64,000 nucleotides of DNA from Pseudomonas schmalbachii (GCF_017589465.1 NZ_JAELYA010000002.1:558001-622000), one strand, 5' to 3'; shown: positions 7,516 to 17,789, counted from the first letter of the stretch. Numbers and translations are program-made. The notes: generated by a model not told the origin, from the sequence alone.

Positions 7516-7794
7516 TCATTTACGACCAAGTGCCTGAGCACGACGGGCGGCAAAGGCGACTTCAACGTCATCATTCGAACGACCACGCCCCGCTTCCATC
7601 GACTCACGGCCCGCGTCGACCTTCTGGCGCAGGTATTCGTCGTAGTCCTGAGACTGACGTTGCTGCCGAATAAATTCACGCATCAGCTCGCGCATCACAT
7701 GGGATGCCGGGCGATGAACTGCTTCTACCGCAGCCATGAAATCGGCCCGCAGCTCCGGTTCGAGCTTCATGGTGAAGACAGCTTTCTTGCTCAT
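7516..7794 (-). CDS. Ribbon-helix-helix antitoxin-like protein, toxin partner missing
   Basis: 92 residues from ATG 7794. The N-terminus MSKKAVFTMKLEPELRADFM then AAVEAVHRPASHVMRELMRE is the ribbon-helix-helix pattern of antitoxins that bind operator DNA as dimers; the C-terminal half is charged and would normally wrap the toxin. Directly after its stop a start codon overlaps (ATGAAAGTCTGA), the spot where a RelE/ParE-type toxin would begin, but that frame closes after three codons. So it looks like an orphan antitoxin. The length and residue pattern fit; the assignment to a specific TA family is not possible here. Confidence 0.65.
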   Translation of the reverse strand: MSKKAVFTMKLEPELRADFMAAVEAVHRPASHVMRELMREFIRQQRQSQDYDEYLRQKVDAGRESMEAGRGRSNDDVEVAFAARRAQALGRK

Positions 7795-7893
7795 AGCGGG
7801 GCCTGATAAATAAACCTCTCGTAAATACGCCCTTCCGTCCAAGTCGGCTCTGCCCTTCCAGAGTCCCATTCCAGACCAAAGGCCGCAGTGGCT

Positions 7894-8331
7894 TCAGATA
7901 ATCCCATGCTCCCGTAGCAGCGTCTGCTCATCGCCTGTCACCCAACCGAAGACCTTCGGCTCCTCTCCGTCCAGTTTCTGGACGAGGTAGTGAACATCGA
8001 AATCGATTGCCACGTCCGGCTGGTCCTTGCGGGCATAGGTTGCTGTCCAGGCGACGTGGGCCATGCAATGGCGGTCGTCGATCGGAGAGAGGTGGACGTT
8101 GCGTATGCGCATTTCCCTGGTGCCCATTGCCCGGTAGTGCGCATACCCCTGCGCCAGGAGCTGCCTGAACTGGTCGTCGTTCTTTCCGGTCCTGACACCG
8201 GCAGGCGCGGCGCCTATGAATTCGGGCGCATACAGGGATGCGACCTCGTCCATGTCCGTGTCGCCGCCAAGGGACTGGTTGAACAGGCGCTTGTATCTTT
8301 CGAAGAGCTTTCTCACGCTGGCTTCCATCAT
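7894..8331 (-). CDS. NTF2-like / SnoaL-like protein coupled to selB
   Basis: 145 residues. The pattern FERYKRLFNQSLGGDTDMDEVASLYAPEFIG, then VDYLV-like FDVHYLVQKLDGEEPKVFGWVTGDE, fits the NTF2-like (SnoaL, DUF4440) cone-shaped fold used for small-molecule binding or catalysis. Its ATG at 8331 overlaps the selB stop as ATGA, so it is translated with selB although no link with selenium metabolism is known to me. Function unknown. Confidence 0.65.
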   Translation of the reverse strand: MMEASVRKLFERYKRLFNQSLGGDTDMDEVASLYAPEFIGAAPAGVRTGKNDDQFRQLLAQGYAHYRAMGTREMRIRNVHLSPIDDRHCMAHVAWTATYARKDQPDVAIDFDVHYLVQKLDGEEPKVFGWVTGDEQTLLREHGII

Positions 8332-10259
8332 CTGCCCTCCGGGTGTGGATGAACCGGCGACTGCGCCAGCGCCGAGTCTTCCCTGATTCTGCGTTCGTTG
8401 CCGATGCGGCGGGTGAGGCCGATGCGGTCGAAGTATTCGAGTAGCTGGATGCAGCGCTTGCGGCCGATGCCGAGGCGGTCGCGGAAGGCTGCTGCCCGGA
8501 TGATCCCGTCCTCGTCGCGCAGTTGCAGGGCGTGGGTGGCGAGGTGGCGGAGGGTCAAGTCGGAGTAGAACAGGTCCTTCACCACCTGATGCAGCAGGCC
8601 TAGGCGGGCCAGTTTGCGTAGCAGCAGGCGCACCGTGGCTTCGTCGGCGTTTGCTTCGCGGGCGAGGTCGCGGACCCAGGGTGGGTCGAAGCCGCCCTGT
8701 TCCAGCAGGGGCCAGAGGCGTTCCTTGAGGCGTTCGTCGTCGGTGCCGAGTTGGACGCGGTGGTCTGGCAGGTGCAGCCAGGGGCCGCTGCTGTGGATGC
8801 GTCCGCTACCAAGTTGCTGTTCCAGCAGTGCGATGAAGACCGGACGTTCCAGTTGAGGCAGGGCGTAGCGGCGCAGGCGGTCGCGGTCGGGGCCGAGTTC
8901 GTCGGGTTGTTCGGTGTGGAAGCGTTGCAGGGCTTCGAGCAGCTGGTTTTCCAGCGCCTGCCAGCGGGCCCGGGCGAAGAGGCGCGGGCCCTGGCGGGTG
9001 GCGATTTCCTGTACGTCGGCGGGCAGCGTCCAGTTCTCCTGCGGGCGGTTGAACTGGCGGGCCAGCAGGGCTGGGTCGATGCCGTTGTCGGCGTATTCGA
9101 GCAGCGTCGGCAGCGCCGCTTCCAGGCTGTCGCTGCGCAATGCGGCGAGTTGCGCGAGGCGTTCTGGGCTGCGGCGGTTGCGCGCCGGGGCGAAGGGGTC
9201 GAGGACGCAGCCGCCGCCGATGGTGCGTTGGGCGGACTGGTCGCGCAGGACCAGGCGGTCGCCGTGTACGGCGTGTGCCGGGGCGTTCAGCACCAGTTGG
9301 GCGAAGGTGCGTTCGCCGGGAAGCAGGCGCTCACCTTCGAGCAGGGCAACGCGACCGGTGATGTCCTGTGCGGCGATATGTACATGCAGCGGCGTCCAGT
9401 GCGCCAGCGCGCGGGGTTCGCCGGGGAGCAGGTGCAGTTCGATGTCGATGCGGGTGGTCGGCGCGTGCAGCGGTGGCGCCAGCAGCCAGTCGCCGCGATG
9501 GATGTCGTCCACGCCGAGGCGTTCGCCGACGATGTTCAGCGCTACCCGCTGGCCGGCGTGGGCGCTGTCGGCGGCGCGGTTCTGTGCGTGCAGGCCGCGC
9601 ACCCGCACGCGGCGCCCGGCGTTGCCGAGCAGGAGTTCGTCGCCGACCTGTACGCGGCCGGAGAACGCCGTGCCAGTCACCACCACGCCGGCGCCGCTGA
9701 CGCTGAAGGCGCGGTCCACCGGCAGGCGGAAGCCGCCCTCGCCGGCCCTGTCCCGTGTCTCGCGGGCCGCTTCGGCCAGGGCGCGGCGCAGCTCGTCCAC
9801 CCCTTCGCCGGTCACGCTGGACAGCGGGAAGATCGGCGCGCCGGCCAGCGGGCCCGGCGCCAGCAGCGCTTCGACTTCCGACCGCGCATTGGCGATCTGC
9901 CCGGCGGTTGCCCGGTCGGTCTTGGTCAGGGCCACCAGCGCGCGCGGAATGCCGAGCAGTTCGACGATGGCGAGGTGTTCGCGGGTCTGCGGCATCACGC
10001 CGTCGTCGGCGGCCACCACCAGCAGGACCAGGTCGATGCCGCAGGCGCCGGCCAGCATGTTGTGGACGAAGCGCTCGTGCCCCGGTACGTCGATGAAGCC
10101 GGTCAGCGCGCCGTCGCCGAGGTCGGCGTAGACGTAGCCGAGGTCGATGGTGATGCCGCGCTCGCGTTCCGCCGGGCGGCGGTCGCCCTCGACGCCGGTG
10201 AGGGCGCGCAGCAGGGCGGTTTTGCCGTGGTCGATATGGCCGGCGGTTCCGACGATCAA
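8328..10259 (-). CDS. selB: Selenocysteine-specific elongation factor SelB
   Basis: 643 residues. SelB binds GTP, Sec-tRNA-Sec and the SECIS hairpin of the mRNA to insert selenocysteine at UGA. Visible: G1 [31 protein letters not shown] (switch I region), [15 protein letters not shown] (G3), LTKTDRA (G4), then domains II-III and four C-terminal winged helices (for example [20 protein letters not shown]). Start is TTG at 10259, overlapping the selA stop in TTGA; the long upstream in-frame extension overlaps selA and lacks the family N-terminus. Confidence 0.93.
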   Translation of the reverse strand: MIVGTAGHIDHGKTALLRALTGVEGDRRPAERERGITIDLGYVYADLGDGALTGFIDVPGHERFVHNMLAGACGIDLVLLVVAADDGVMPQTREHLAIVELLGIPRALVALTKTDRATAGQIANARSEVEALLAPGPLAGAPIFPLSSVTGEGVDELRRALAEAARETRDRAGEGGFRLPVDRAFSVSGAGVVVTGTAFSGRVQVGDELLLGNAGRRVRVRGLHAQNRAADSAHAGQRVALNIVGERLGVDDIHRGDWLLAPPLHAPTTRIDIELHLLPGEPRALAHWTPLHVHIAAQDITGRVALLEGERLLPGERTFAQLVLNAPAHAVHGDRLVLRDQSAQRTIGGGCVLDPFAPARNRRSPERLAQLAALRSDSLEAALPTLLEYADNGIDPALLARQFNRPQENWTLPADVQEIATRQGPRLFARARWQALENQLLEALQRFHTEQPDELGPDRDRLRRYALPQLERPVFIALLEQQLGSGRIHSSGPWLHLPDHRVQLGTDDERLKERLWPLLEQGGFDPPWVRDLAREANADEATVRLLLRKLARLGLLHQVVKDLFYSDLTLRHLATHALQLRDEDGIIRAAAFRDRLGIGRKRCIQLLEYFDRIGLTRRIGNERRIREDSALAQSPVHPHPEGR

Positions 10260-11662
10260 GCCTCGCCCTCCGCCAGCAGCGGCAGTTGCGCGAGGAACGC
10301 CGGTTCGTCGTCGAGTTGGCGCAGGTCGAGCCAGAGGGCATCGTCGTCGATGCGGCCGAGGATCGGGATCGGCAGGCAGCGCAGGCGTTCTTCCAGCGCC
10401 AGCAGCGCCCGTCCGCGCAGGCGCTTGGACAGCTGCGGGCGCAGGCACAGGGCGGCGCTGGGCAGACGGGCGATGGGCTGGGCGCCGCTGCCGATCATGC
10501 CGAGGGCGTCTTCCACGCGCACGCTCCAGCCTTCGCCGACGGCACTGGCGAACGACGGCGCCAGGCGTTCGGCCTGGGCGCGGATGTCCGCCTGCGGGCG
10601 GCTGAGCAGGTGCAGGGTGGTCAGGCGTTCGGCCAGGCGGTCCGGGTCGCGGTAGAGGGTGAGCACCGCCTCCAGCGCGGCGAGGGTCAGTTTGTCCACC
10701 CGAAGGGCGCGCTTGAGCGGGTTCTTCTTGATCCTGCCGATCAGTTCCCTGCTGCCGAGGATCAGCCCGGCCTGCGGGCCGCCGAGCAGCTTGTCGCCGC
10801 TGAAGGTGACGATGTCGGCGCCGTCCTTCAGCGCTTCCTGCACGGTCGGCTCCTTGGGCAGGCCCCAGCGGGTGAGGTCGACCAGGGTGCCGCTGCCGAG
10901 GTCTTCCAGCAGCGGCAGGCCGTGGGCGTGGGCGATGGCGGCGAGTTCAGCGGTCGGCACGCTGGCGGTGAAGCCCTGCACGCTGTAGTTGCTGGTGTGC
11001 ACGCGCATCAGCAGGCCGCTGCGGGGGCCGATGGCGGCCTCGTAGTCGCGGGCGTGGGTGCGGTTGGTGGTGCCGACCTCGACCAGCTTCACGCCGGCGC
11101 GGGCCATGATGTCGGGGATGCGGAAAGCGCCGCCGATCTCGATCAATTCGCCGCGGGAGATGATGCCTTCCTTGCGCGCGCCGAGGCTGTTGAGCGCCAG
11201 CAGCACGGCGGCGGCGTTGTTGTTGACCACGGTGACGGCCTCGGCGCCAGTCAGCTCGCGGATCAGGCCGGTGATCAAGTCGTCGCGGTCGCCGCGCTTG
11301 CCGCTGGCAAGGTCGAACTCCAGGTTGAGCGGGTAGCGTGCGGCCAGGGTGATCGCTTCGATCGCTTCCTCCGGCAGCAAGGCACGGCCAAGGTTGGTGT
11401 GAAGCACCGTGCCGGTGAGGTTGAACACCCTCCGCACCTTGCTCGAATGCCAGGCGGCGAGGCGTTCGCCGGCGCGTCCGGCGAGCACCGCTTCGCTCAG
11501 TTCGACGACGGCGAGCTGGCCGTGGCGGGCCGGTTCGCGCAGTTCGTCGAGCAGGTCGCGCAGGGTTTTCAGCAGCGCGTCGCGGCCGTAGCGCTGTTGC
11601 AGGGGCTGGCAGGCGGGGCTGCGCAGCAGGCGGTCGATGGAGGGCAGGCGAACCGAAGTCAT
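10256..11662 (-). CDS. selA: L-seryl-tRNA(Sec) selenium transferase SelA
   Basis: 468 residues, the usual SelA length. It is the PLP enzyme that converts Ser-tRNA-Sec to Sec-tRNA-Sec with selenophosphate. Seen: N-terminal [31 protein letters not shown], and the PLP lysine in [17 protein letters not shown]. The stop overlaps the selB start, so selA-selB and the NTF2-like gene form a unit. It lies downstream of fdhE, separated by repeats, on the same strand. Confidence 0.94.
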   Translation of the reverse strand: MTSVRLPSIDRLLRSPACQPLQQRYGRDALLKTLRDLLDELREPARHGQLAVVELSEAVLAGRAGERLAAWHSSKVRRVFNLTGTVLHTNLGRALLPEEAIEAITLAARYPLNLEFDLASGKRGDRDDLITGLIRELTGAEAVTVVNNNAAAVLLALNSLGARKEGIISRGELIEIGGAFRIPDIMARAGVKLVEVGTTNRTHARDYEAAIGPRSGLLMRVHTSNYSVQGFTASVPTAELAAIAHAHGLPLLEDLGSGTLVDLTRWGLPKEPTVQEALKDGADIVTFSGDKLLGGPQAGLILGSRELIGRIKKNPLKRALRVDKLTLAALEAVLTLYRDPDRLAERLTTLHLLSRPQADIRAQAERLAPSFASAVGEGWSVRVEDALGMIGSGAQPIARLPSAALCLRPQLSKRLRGRALLALEERLRCLPIPILGRIDDDALWLDLRQLDDEPAFLAQLPLLAEGEA

Positions 11663-11831
11663 GGACGGTCCTTGGGTGGAGGGCGTGGGTTCAGTCTAGT
11701 GCGTGTGGCTCTGCTGGGGATTGCGGCAATCACGCATGAGTATCGAGCGGGTTGGTAGCCATGTGGTGGACAAGCGGAGCGTTGTCCACCCTACGATTTG
11801 GGTTATGGAGTTGCCGGCGCCCTCGCCCCTG

Positions 11832-11852
11832 CCCTCTCCCGGAGGGAGAGGG
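11832..11852. repeat. Extragenic palindrome, family E
   Basis: CCCTCTCCCGGAGGGAGAGGG, a perfect short hairpin repeat. Further units occur at 51545-51565 and, reversed and slightly changed, at 51606-51640. Confidence 0.7.
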
Positions 11853-11869
11853 GGTTGGCATGGAGTTCC

Positions 11870-11899
11870 GTAGGATGGGTTGAGCGAAGCGATACCCAT
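11870..11899. repeat. Extragenic repeat, family C (single arm)
   Basis: GTAGGATGGGTTGAGCGAAG then CGATACCCAT. The complementary arm is found at 12992-13023, a pair at 18401-18482, and another arm at 21478-21507. Confidence 0.7.
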
Positions 11900-11920
11900 G
11901 CGGCAACAGCGTACCATTGT

Positions 11921-11977
11921 GGCGGGTTGCACCCGCCCTACGATTGGCTGGATCGCCAGCAAGCTGGCTTCCTACAG
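11921..11977. repeat. Adjacent family A and family D half-units
   Basis: GGCGGGTTGCACCCGCCCTACG (11921-11942) is a family A half. Nine bases later GATCGCCAGCAAGCTGGCTTC up to CTACAG (11951-11977) is a family D half, seen as a full inverted pair at 23841-23932. Confidence 0.65.
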
Positions 11978-11987
11978 GGACGTGCCA

Positions 11988-12920
11988 TCACTCGGCATCG
12001 CCGGGAGCCATCAGCAGGTTCGGGGCGCGGCGCAGGTAGCCGTCTTCGGTCATGCGCAGGTCGAGGGCGAGGCTGGCGAGGTCGTCGGCCTGGGCTTCGG
12101 CATTGGCGTCGTATTCCAGGTAGAACTGCTTGAGATAGCCCTGGCAGCCCGGGCAGGTTTCCGCGCGCAGAGGCGCCTGGTCGCTGGCGATACCTTCACG
12201 TTGCAGCGAGTAGTAGGCGAGGCCCTTGCTCTCTTCGCAGTGGCTGCATTTCACCCGCACGTAATGCCATTCGCAGGAGCACAGCGAGCAGGACAGGTAG
12301 CGCAGGCCGGTTTGCTTGCCGCGATGACGGATCATCCCGGCCACCGGCGGCGCACCGCAGACCGGGCAGAGTGTCGTGGCGCCGGTTTCGGTTACCGCGC
12401 CGTCCGGCAGCTCCAGCACCCAGTGGCTGAAGGCGGCCTGCAGCGCCGCACCGAGGAACGGCACCAGCGCCGCCGGCAGCAGGTCGTACTGGCCGTTGAG
12501 CAGTGCCAGCGCCCAGGCCTTGCGCTGGCCGTCCTCCGCCTCGCGCAGGCGTTGCAGGGCCTGCTCCACCGCGGGGTTGCCGGCGGCGTCGGCGAGTTCG
12601 AGCAGCGCGTCCAAGAGAGGCAGCCAGGCGCCGTCGCGCACCAGGGTCTCGTAGGCCAGCGGCGGCATGCCGTGCTCCATGCTGCGCTCCAGCGCGGTGG
12701 TGTCCGGCAGCGGCAGGGCTGCGGTCTGTTCGAGCACCTTTTGCTGGGCATCGCAGAGGCTGGCGATCAGCTTCAGGTAGTCGCCCAGTGGATGACCATC
12801 GGCGAGCTGGCGCAGGCGGGCGGCGCGGCGGGCGAACAGGTTGGCCGGCGGCAGGTTGAGGAATGGCGGGATGTTCGCTGCGGCCTCGATCTGGCCGGGT
12901 TCGAGAATGGTGCCTGGCAC
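11988..12920 (-). CDS. fdhE: Formate dehydrogenase accessory protein FdhE
   Basis: 310 residues. FdhE is a cytoplasmic factor needed to mature the Tat-exported formate dehydrogenase. Its zinc/iron-binding CxxC pairs are visible: CPVCGAPP, SCSLCSCEW, VKCSHCEES and CPGCQGYLKQFY. Start GTG at 12920 is preferred because AAGGAG lies six bases upstream and the next residues (PGTILEPGQIEAAANIPPF) match the known N-terminus; an upstream ATG would read through repeat DNA. It follows fdnI on the same strand after a 187-base repeat-bearing gap. Confidence 0.9.
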   Translation of the reverse strand: MPGTILEPGQIEAAANIPPFLNLPPANLFARRAARLRQLADGHPLGDYLKLIASLCDAQQKVLEQTAALPLPDTTALERSMEHGMPPLAYETLVRDGAWLPLLDALLELADAAGNPAVEQALQRLREAEDGQRKAWALALLNGQYDLLPAALVPFLGAALQAAFSHWVLELPDGAVTETGATTLCPVCGAPPVAGMIRHRGKQTGLRYLSCSLCSCEWHYVRVKCSHCEESKGLAYYSLQREGIASDQAPLRAETCPGCQGYLKQFYLEYDANAEAQADDLASLALDLRMTEDGYLRRAPNLLMAPGDAE

Positions 12921-12968
12921 GCAGGACTCCTTGGGTGGTGTTGATCGTCGAGAGGCGTTGCTTTCCGT

Positions 12969-13023
12969 GGCGGGTTGCACCCGCCCTACGTTGATGGGTA
13001 TCGCTGCGCTCAACCCATCCTAC
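12969..13023. repeat. Family A half-unit followed by family C arm
   Basis: GGCGGGTTGCACCCGCCCTACG at 12969-12990, then ATGGGTATCGCTGCGCTCAA up to CATCCTAC at 12994-13023. Both lie between fdhE and fdnI, so the operon tolerates repeats between genes. Confidence 0.65.
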
Positions 13024-13107
13024 GGGTTCGCGAATACCCGCACCGCAAGAGCTTCGCGGGCATGGCCCGCTCCTACGGTATGGCATAGGAGCGAGCTTTG
13101 GTCGAGG

Positions 13108-13734
13108 CTACGAATCGCGGCCCTTGCCGACCTCCTTCAGCCAGCCGGAGTGGTGCTTGCGCGCCCAGGCGCGGCTGACCCAGCCGGTGAGCATGGCGTC
13201 CATCGAGCCCTTGACCCAGATGGCCGAGTAGATGTGCACGATGATCGAGCAGATCAGCACGAACGCGGCGAACGCATGCAGCAGCACGGCCAGGCGGATC
13301 AGTTCGATGCCGAACCAGGCGCTGAAGTATTCGCGCCAGATGATGAAGCCGGTCACCAGCAGCACCAGCATGCTGATCAGCAGCACCCAGAACAGCAGCT
13401 TCTGCCCGGCGTTGTAGCGGCCGACTTCCGGCAGGTTGTCCTCGCGGTTGTTGACCACGTCGCGCCATTGCTTCAGCCACTGGCGGTCCTGCCGGCTGAT
13501 GCCGTTGTGCGCGGCGAAGCGCAGCGCCAGGACGATGAAGAACAGGAACATCGCCAGGCCGAGGAACGGGTGCAGGATGCGCGTCCACGGCCCGCCGCCG
13601 AACAGGTGGCTGAGCCAGAACAGTGCCGGGTGGAACAATGCCAGCCCGGACAGGCCTGCCAGGAAGAACAGGATCGCCACCGCCCAGTGATTGCTGCGTT
13701 CGCCTGCGTTGTAGCGCTGGATTTCTTTTTTCAT
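13108..13734 (-). CDS. fdnI: Formate dehydrogenase cytochrome b556 (gamma) subunit
   Basis: 208 residues with four hydrophobic helices, e.g. NHWAVAILFFLAGLSGLALF and FWVLLISMLVLLVTGFIIWR. Haem-b ligating histidines are expected in helices I, II and IV (NHW, LHPFLG, IVHIYSAIW and LLHAF are candidates). The subunit passes electrons from formate oxidation to quinone in the inner membrane. ATG 13734 has GGGGAG six bases upstream; the TTG two codons earlier is less likely. The 45-base gap to fdnH supports one transcript. Confidence 0.92.
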   Translation of the reverse strand: MKKEIQRYNAGERSNHWAVAILFFLAGLSGLALFHPALFWLSHLFGGGPWTRILHPFLGLAMFLFFIVLALRFAAHNGISRQDRQWLKQWRDVVNNREDNLPEVGRYNAGQKLLFWVLLISMLVLLVTGFIIWREYFSAWFGIELIRLAVLLHAFAAFVLICSIIVHIYSAIWVKGSMDAMLTGWVSRAWARKHHSGWLKEVGKGRDS

Positions 13735-13779
13735 GTCCAACTCCCCGGAGCAGGGATTTTCACCCTCTCCCTGGTCTGG

Positions 13780-14703
13780 TCACTGCGGCCCCTTCGGATC
13801 GTAGGAATGCACCGACGGATCGACCTTGTGCACCGGCGACTCGCCAACCGGCGCCTCGTCTTCCTCCACCACGTTGCGTCCGGTGCGGATGTAGTGGAAG
13901 AAGCCCATCAGCGCCACCGCACCCATCGCCAGCAGGCCGACCGGCTTGGCCACGCCCTTCCACAGGCTGACCATCGGGCTGATCTGCGGCTCATCCGGCA
14001 GGCCGGCGTACAGCGACGGCTTGTCGGCGTGGTGCAGCACGTACATCACGTGGGTGCCGCCGACACCCTGCGGGTCGTACAGCCCGGCGTTCTCGAAGCC
14101 GCGCGACTTGAGGTCGACGATGCGTTCCTCCGCGTGGACCTTCATGTCCTCCTTGGTGCCGAAGACGATGGCGCCGGTCGGGCAGGTCTTCACGCAGGCC
14201 GGTTCCAGCCCCACGGAAACGCGGTCGGAACACAGGGTGCACTTGTACGCCTTGTGGTCCTTCTGCGAGATGCGCGGGATGTCGAACGGGCAGCCGGTGA
14301 TGCAGTAGCCGCAGCCGATGCAGTGGTCCTGGTTGAAGTCGACGATGCCATTGGCGTACTTCACGATCGCCCCCGGGCTCGGGCAGGCCGCCAGGCAGCC
14401 CGGCTCGGCGCAGTGCATGCAGCCGTCCTTGCGGATCAGCCATTCCAGCTTGCCGGCCTCCTCGTGCTCGGTGAAGCGCATCAGCGTCCAGCTTTCGGCG
14501 GTGAGGTCCGCCGGGTTGTTGTAGGTGCCGAGGTTCGGCCCCACCTCGTCGCGCAGGTCGTTCCACTCCGAGCACGCGACCTGGCAGGCCTTGCAGCCGA
14601 TGCACTTGGATACGTCGATGAGTTTCGCCACTTCGTCGACCTGGCGCACCGAGGATACCGGCGTGGTGGTGGCGGAGCGGGCGATGATGTCTTGTGATGC
14701 CAT
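13780..14703 (-). CDS. fdnH: Formate dehydrogenase iron-sulfur (beta) subunit
   Basis: 307 residues. Four ferredoxin-type cysteine clusters are visible: [51 protein letters not shown] and [21 protein letters not shown], enough for four [4Fe-4S] centres that link the catalytic subunit to the cytochrome. A C-terminal helix ([20 protein letters not shown]) anchors it to the membrane with the bulk in the periplasm. It begins 11 bases after fdnG ends. Confidence 0.95.
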   Translation of the reverse strand: MASQDIIARSATTTPVSSVRQVDEVAKLIDVSKCIGCKACQVACSEWNDLRDEVGPNLGTYNNPADLTAESWTLMRFTEHEEAGKLEWLIRKDGCMHCAEPGCLAACPSPGAIVKYANGIVDFNQDHCIGCGYCITGCPFDIPRISQKDHKAYKCTLCSDRVSVGLEPACVKTCPTGAIVFGTKEDMKVHAEERIVDLKSRGFENAGLYDPQGVGGTHVMYVLHHADKPSLYAGLPDEPQISPMVSLWKGVAKPVGLLAMGAVALMGFFHYIRTGRNVVEEDEAPVGESPVHKVDPSVHSYDPKGPQ

Positions 14704-14714
14704 GGCTCAGCTCC

Positions 14715-17700
14715 TCATGCCTTTTCCACGTTGACCAGGAACGCCTTGAACTCCGGCGTCTGCGTGTTGCCGTCGCCGACGAAGGGAGTCAGGGTGTTGG
14801 TCAGGTAGCCGTTGCGCGCCACGCCGGAGAAGCCCCAGTGCAGCGGGATGCCGACCTGGTGCACGGTCTTGCCGTCCACCTGCAGCGGCATCAGGCGCTT
14901 GGTGACCACCGCCACCGCCTTGATGTAGCCACGGTTGGACGACACCTTGACGCGATCGCCGGCGGCGATGCCGATCTCCCTGGCCAGCGCCTCACCGATC
15001 TCGACGAACTGCTCGGGCTGGGTGATCGCATTGAGGCGGCAGTGCTTGGTCCAGAAGTGGAAGTGCTCGGTCAGCCGGTAGGTGGTCGCGGCATAGGGGA
15101 ACTCGTCGGCCTTGCCGAACAGCTCCATGTCGCCCTTGAACACCCGCGCCGCCGGGTTGCTGGTGGCTTTCGGGTTGTCCGGGTGCAACGGGTTGCGCCC
15201 GATCGGCGTCTCGAACGGCTCGTAGTGTTCGGGGAACGGCCCGTCGGCCATCTTGTCGACGGCGAAGAAGCGCGCCACCCCTTCCGGGTTCATGATGAAC
15301 GGCGTCATCCCCGCATCCGGCGGCGAGTCGACCTTGAAGTCCGGCACGTCGGTGCCCGCCCAGGCCTTGCCGTTCCACCACACCAGACGTTTTTTCTCCG
15401 GGTCCCACGGCTTGCCGCTGGGATCGGCCGAGGCGCGGTTGTAGAGGATGCGCCGGTTGGCCGGCCACGCCCAGGCCCAGCCGAGGGTCTGGCCCATGCC
15501 GTAGGGGTCGGCGTTGTCGCGCCGCGCCATCTGGTTGCCCAGTTGCGTCCACGAGCCGCAGAAGATCCAGCAGCCGCTGGCGGTGGAACCGTCGGCGCGC
15601 AGCATGGCGAAGCCCGGCAACTGCTCTCCGGCCTTGGCCAGCAGCGCGCCGGTGGCCGGGTCGGTGAGGTCGGCCAGCGCCTTGCCGCTGAACTCGCGGG
15701 CGATTTCTTCCGCACTCGGCTCATCCGAGCGCAGGTACGGCCAGTCGATGTTGAAGATCGGGTCCGGATAGGCGCCGCCGTCCTTCGCGTACATCTCGCG
15801 CAGGCGGGTGAACAGGCCGGCCATGATGCTGATGTCGGTGCGTCCCTGGCCGGGCGGTTCGGCGCCCTTCCAGTGCCACTGCAGCCAGCGTCCGCTGTTC
15901 ACCAGCGAGCCGTCCTCCTCGGCGAAGCAGGTGGTCGGCAGGCGGTACACGGTGGTCTGGATGCCGGCGGTATCCACGTCGTTGTATTCGCCGGCGTTGC
16001 GCCAGAACTCCGAGGTCTCGGTGGCCAGCGGGTCCATGATCACCAGGTACTTCAGCTTGGACAGGGCCGCGCTGACCTTGGCCTTGTTGGGGAACGAGGC
16101 GATCGGGTTGAAGCCCTGGCAGAAGTAACCGTTGACCTTGCCCTGGTACATCATGTCGAAGACCTTGAGCACGTCGTAGCCGGGGATATCCAGCTTCGGC
16201 AGCCAGTCGTAGCCCCAGTTGTTGCCGGCGGTGGCGTTCTTGCCGTACCACGACTTCATCAGGCTGACGTGGAATTTCTCGTAGTTCTGCCAGTAGGACA
16301 GCTGCCCCGGCCGCAGCGGCTTGGTGGTGCGCTTGGCGATGTAGGCGGCGTAGTCCTGCTCGGCGTCGCCGGCGAGGGTCAGGTAGCCCGGCAGCAGGTT
16401 GGAGAGCAGGCCGAGGTCGGTCAGCCCCTGGATGTTGGAGTGACCGCGCAGGGCGTTCATGCCGCCGCCCGGCATGCCGATGTTGCCGAGCAGCAGCTGC
16501 ACCATGGCGCCGGTGCGGATCATCTGCGATCCGACCGAGTGCTGCGTCCAGCCGAGGGCATACATGATGGTCATGACCTTGCCCGGCGCCGAGGTCTCGG
16601 CGATGGTCTCCCAGACCTTGAGCATGGCGTCCTTCGGCGTGCCGCAGATGTTGCTCACCATGTCCGCGTCGTAGCGGCTGTAGTGCTGCTTCATCAGGTT
16701 GAACACGCAACGCGGGTTCTGCAGGGTCGGGTCGACCTTGGCGAAACCGTCCTCGCCCAGTTCGTAGCCCCAGGCGGACTTGTCCGGGTAGGCGCGCTTC
16801 TCGGCGTCGTAGCCGTTGAAGAGACCATCCTCGAAGCCGAAGCCTTCCTTCACGATGAAGGTCGCGTCGGTGTAGTTGCGCACGTACTCGTGCTGGATCT
16901 TGTCGTTGTCGATCAGGTACTTGATCAACCCGCCGAGGAAGGCGATGTCGGTACCGGCACGGATCGGCGCATACATGTCCGCCACCGAGGCGGAACGGGT
17001 GAAGCGCGGATCGACCACGATCAGCCGTGCCTGGTTGTGCGCCTTGGCTTCGGTGACCCACTTGAATCCGCACGGGTGCGCTTCGGCGGCGTTACCGCCC
17101 ATGATGAGGACCAGGTCGGCATTCTTGATGTCGGCCCAGTGATTGGTCATGGCTCCGCGGCCAAACGTCGGGGCAAGACTTGCCACCGTCGGGCCGTGTC
17201 AGACACGCGCCTGGTTGTCGAATCCTAGAATGCCGAGGGAACGGACCACCTTGTGCGTGATGTAGCCAGCCTCGTTGGAAGACGCCGAGGCGGCGAGGAA
17301 GCCGGTGGTCAGCCAGCGGTTAACCGTCTGCCCGGCAGCGTTCTTCTCGATGAAGTTGGCGTCGCGGTCGGCCTTCATCAGCTTGGCGATGTCGTCCAGC
17401 GCCTGATCCCAGCTGATGCGCTTCCATTCTTTCGAGCCGGGTTCGCGGATTTCCGGGTACTTCAGGCGGTTCGGGCTGTGGACGAAGTCCAGCAGACCGG
17501 CGCCCTTCGGACACAGCGTGCCGCGGTTGACCGGGTGGTCGGCGTCGCCTTCGATGTGGATGATGTTCTGCGCGACGTTCTTCGCCGCGTCGCCCTGGCT
17601 GTACATCAGCAGGCCGCAGCCAACCGAGCAGTAGGGGCAGGTGTTGCGCGTCTCGACGGTTCGCGCGAGCTTGAAGTGGCGGACCTGGTCGGCGAAAGCT

Positions 17701-17789
17701 GCTGGGGGCGCTACCCCCAGAGCCGCCAGGCTCGATCCTCCAAGGCCTACGGCGCAGACCTTGAAGAATTGCCGACGGTTCATATCCAT
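14715..17789 (-). CDS. fdnG: Formate dehydrogenase major (alpha) subunit, selenoprotein
   Basis: 1024 residues with selenocysteine at residue 197, encoded by TGA at 17199-17201 (minus strand). The protein has a Tat signal (NRRQFFKVCAVGL), a [4Fe-4S] site CPYCSVGCG, and the catalytic Sec in the segment QARV-Sec-HGPTVASL ahead of TFGRGAMTNHW, followed by the molybdopterin-guanine dinucleotide domains. It oxidises formate in the periplasm. Start ATG 17789 has AGGAG eight bases upstream. Naive annotation would split it at TGA into 196-residue and 823-residue pieces (second start at 17186); both are parts of one gene, as the frame is continuous. Confidence 0.95.
17160..17201 (-). promoter_or_regulatory. 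SECIS element of fdnG
   Basis: Directly after the in-frame UGA, the minus strand reads UGACACGGCCCGACGG then UGGCAAGUCUUGCCCC. GGCA and UGCC pair to present an AGUCU loop, close to the GGUCU loop of the E. coli fdnG SECIS, at the right distance from the UGA. SelB should bind here. The fold was judged by eye. Confidence 0.75.

Larger units (their letters stand above)
11663..11987. other. Repeat-rich spacer between fdhE and selA
   Basis: No gene seen in 325 bases. It contains a CCCTCTCCCGGAGGGAGAGGG palindrome (11832-11852), a family C unit (11870-11899), a family A half (11921-11942) and a family D half (11951-11977), an unusual pile-up of four repeat types. The selA promoter must lie near 11670-11760 (minus strand); I see no convincing boxes. 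Confidence 0.6.

Noticed and set aside
14715-17186. Separate 823-residue formate dehydrogenase starting at Met 17186
   Set aside because: The frame continues upstream through an in-frame TGA into the Tat-signal part of FdnG, followed by a SECIS-like hairpin, with selA, selB and tRNA-Sec nearby. It is one selenoprotein gene.
14694-17228. 844-codon open frame on the plus strand
   Set aside because: It is the antisense shadow of fdnG. High GC at third codon positions creates long open frames on the opposite strand; its translation has no family features. The same applies to the 902-codon frame over ladS (55601-58309), the 736-codon frame over hrpB (28283-30493) and the 634-codon frame over selB (8751-10655).
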